Notes under the pieces: generated by a model
Databases searched by the model: none
What the model saw: only the letters and a program-made list of their open reading frames with translations
Told to the model about the DNA's origin: nothing
Assembly (NCBI GenBank): GCA_013815785.1
Contig: JACDFO010000043.1
Span: 1 to 6,398 of the forward strand
Source of the DNA: Candidatus Saccharimonadota bacterium
GTDB taxonomy: Bacteria > Patescibacteriota > Saccharimonadia > Saccharimonadales > JACDFO01
DNA length: 6,398 nucleotides
Direction: 5' to 3'
Translations under genes and position numbers: made by a program
Shown: in pieces, positions 6,051-6,398 of the stretch
Numbering within the stretch: position 1 is the first letter of the stretch
Layout of the letters: every line of letters starts with the position of its first letter

Positions 6051-6079
6051 ATTATAGGGTCTTACCTGTTAAGCGTCAA
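6051..6079 (-). promoter_or_regulatory. Near-consensus sigma70 promoter of tRNA-Asn
   Basis: On the minus strand TTGACG (6074-6079, 5 of 6) is separated by exactly 17 bases from a perfect TATAAT (6051-6056). Transcription would begin near 6044, about 18 bases before the mature tRNA 5' end at 6026. This strength is typical of stable-RNA genes. The -35 box starts only 9 bases after the stop of the upstream reading frame. Confidence 0.85.
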
Positions 6080-6087
6080 CCACTGGG

Positions 6088-6398
6088 TTACACTTTTTGT
6101 TGATTCGACCTTTTTTTGACGGCTGTAAGACGCGGTACGAATGAGCGGACGGCATCATCAAGTCCCAGTACATGCAACGCTCCTATAAGTACGTAGATAT
6201 CATCAATGGCTTTTTCCTGAGGATTTTTTGCTTCTTCCAATAGTTTTAGCATTGTATCAACCCGTTCAATCAGCCATTTTTCTTCACGTTCCGTGACTGC
6301 GTTTAGTTCACCCATTCGCATAGCATCAGATCCAACAACCTCAAGTGAGCGGGCGGAGTTTTCGCGTTTGCGTAAATGGCCACGAGCTATAAGGTTGT
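6088..6398 (-). CDS. Unidentified small, mostly helical protein (5' end outside window or start at 6321)
   Basis: I do not recognise this protein. The frame is open from the right edge to the TAA at 6088-6090, about 102 visible codons. The first ATG inside the window is at 6319-6321 (77 residues), but no convincing ribosome site precedes it; the nearest GAGG is about 14 bases away. The preceding 25 codons read as a plausible charged helix (R-K-R-E-N-S-A-R-S-L-E), so the true start may lie beyond the edge. After 6321 the sequence is charged and probably helical, with a W-L-I-E-R-V-D-T-M-L heptad-like segment, then a hydrophobic stretch (Y-V-L-I-G-A-L-H-V-L-G-L), and a basic C-terminal tail. 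There is no clear membrane helix, Cys pair or catalytic motif. It ends just before the tRNA-Asn promoter. Confidence 0.55.
   Translation of the reverse strand, partial: NLIARGHLRKRENSARSLEVVGSDAMRMGELNAVTEREEKWLIERVDTMLKLLEEAKNPQEKAIDDIYVLIGALHVLGLDDAVRSFVPRLTAVKKRSNQQKV

Noticed and set aside
5921..6072. CTGTTAA, the Asn anticodon-loop sequence, also in the terminator loop and, on the other strand, in the promoter spacer
   Set aside because: A 7-base AT-rich match in a short region is easily explained by chance, and there is no further similarity around the copies.
1..6398. CRISPR array, insertion sequence or transposase
   Set aside because: No regularly spaced repeats, no transposase or integrase motifs and no terminal repeats with target duplications were seen.

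Overview
The window most likely comes from a small-genome bacterium of the Candidate Phyla Radiation (Patescibacteria), perhaps a Saccharibacterium. This is inferred from the mix of proteins (an RND permease, a short YdeI/OmdA-type protein with a Pro-Cys-Cys-Trp tail, a DUF4386 membrane protein), compact gene spacing, scarce Shine-Dalgarno sites and moderate GC content. No marker gene is present, so the assignment is tentative. The long reading frames contain no in-frame TGA, which fits the standard bacterial code.

Left part (1-2965, minus strand): a long RND-superfamily efflux permease runs off the left edge with 859 codons visible. It has its own promoter and ribosome binding site. Upstream of it, on the same strand, is an 84-residue YdeI/OmdA-like gene that may be leaderless. 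At 3029-3052 lies the isolated 3' end of a tRNA (T-loop, acceptor strand and CCA) with no recognisable 5' half. This is what the edge of an element integrated in a tRNA gene looks like.

Centre (3053-5060, plus strand): an AT-rich 250-base leader precedes a complete soluble PAS-domain histidine kinase without a response regulator beside it. It is followed by an imperfect inverted repeat (4620-4706). Next comes a region of about 350 bases (4705-5051) packed with perfect or near-perfect hairpins, closed by an 8-bp end-to-end helix and ending in a strong intrinsic terminator. I cannot assign it to any RNA family I know. RNase P RNA, tmRNA, SRP RNA and common riboswitches were considered and do not fit. 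It is the most interesting element in the window.

Right part (5179-6398, minus strand): a six-helix DUF4386 membrane protein gene with an extended -10 promoter and clear Shine-Dalgarno site; a tRNA-Asn(GUU) gene with encoded CCA, a near-consensus promoter and its own terminator; and the 3' part of an unidentified small protein gene open at the right edge. These are mostly separate transcription units, and nothing ties them into a single pathway.
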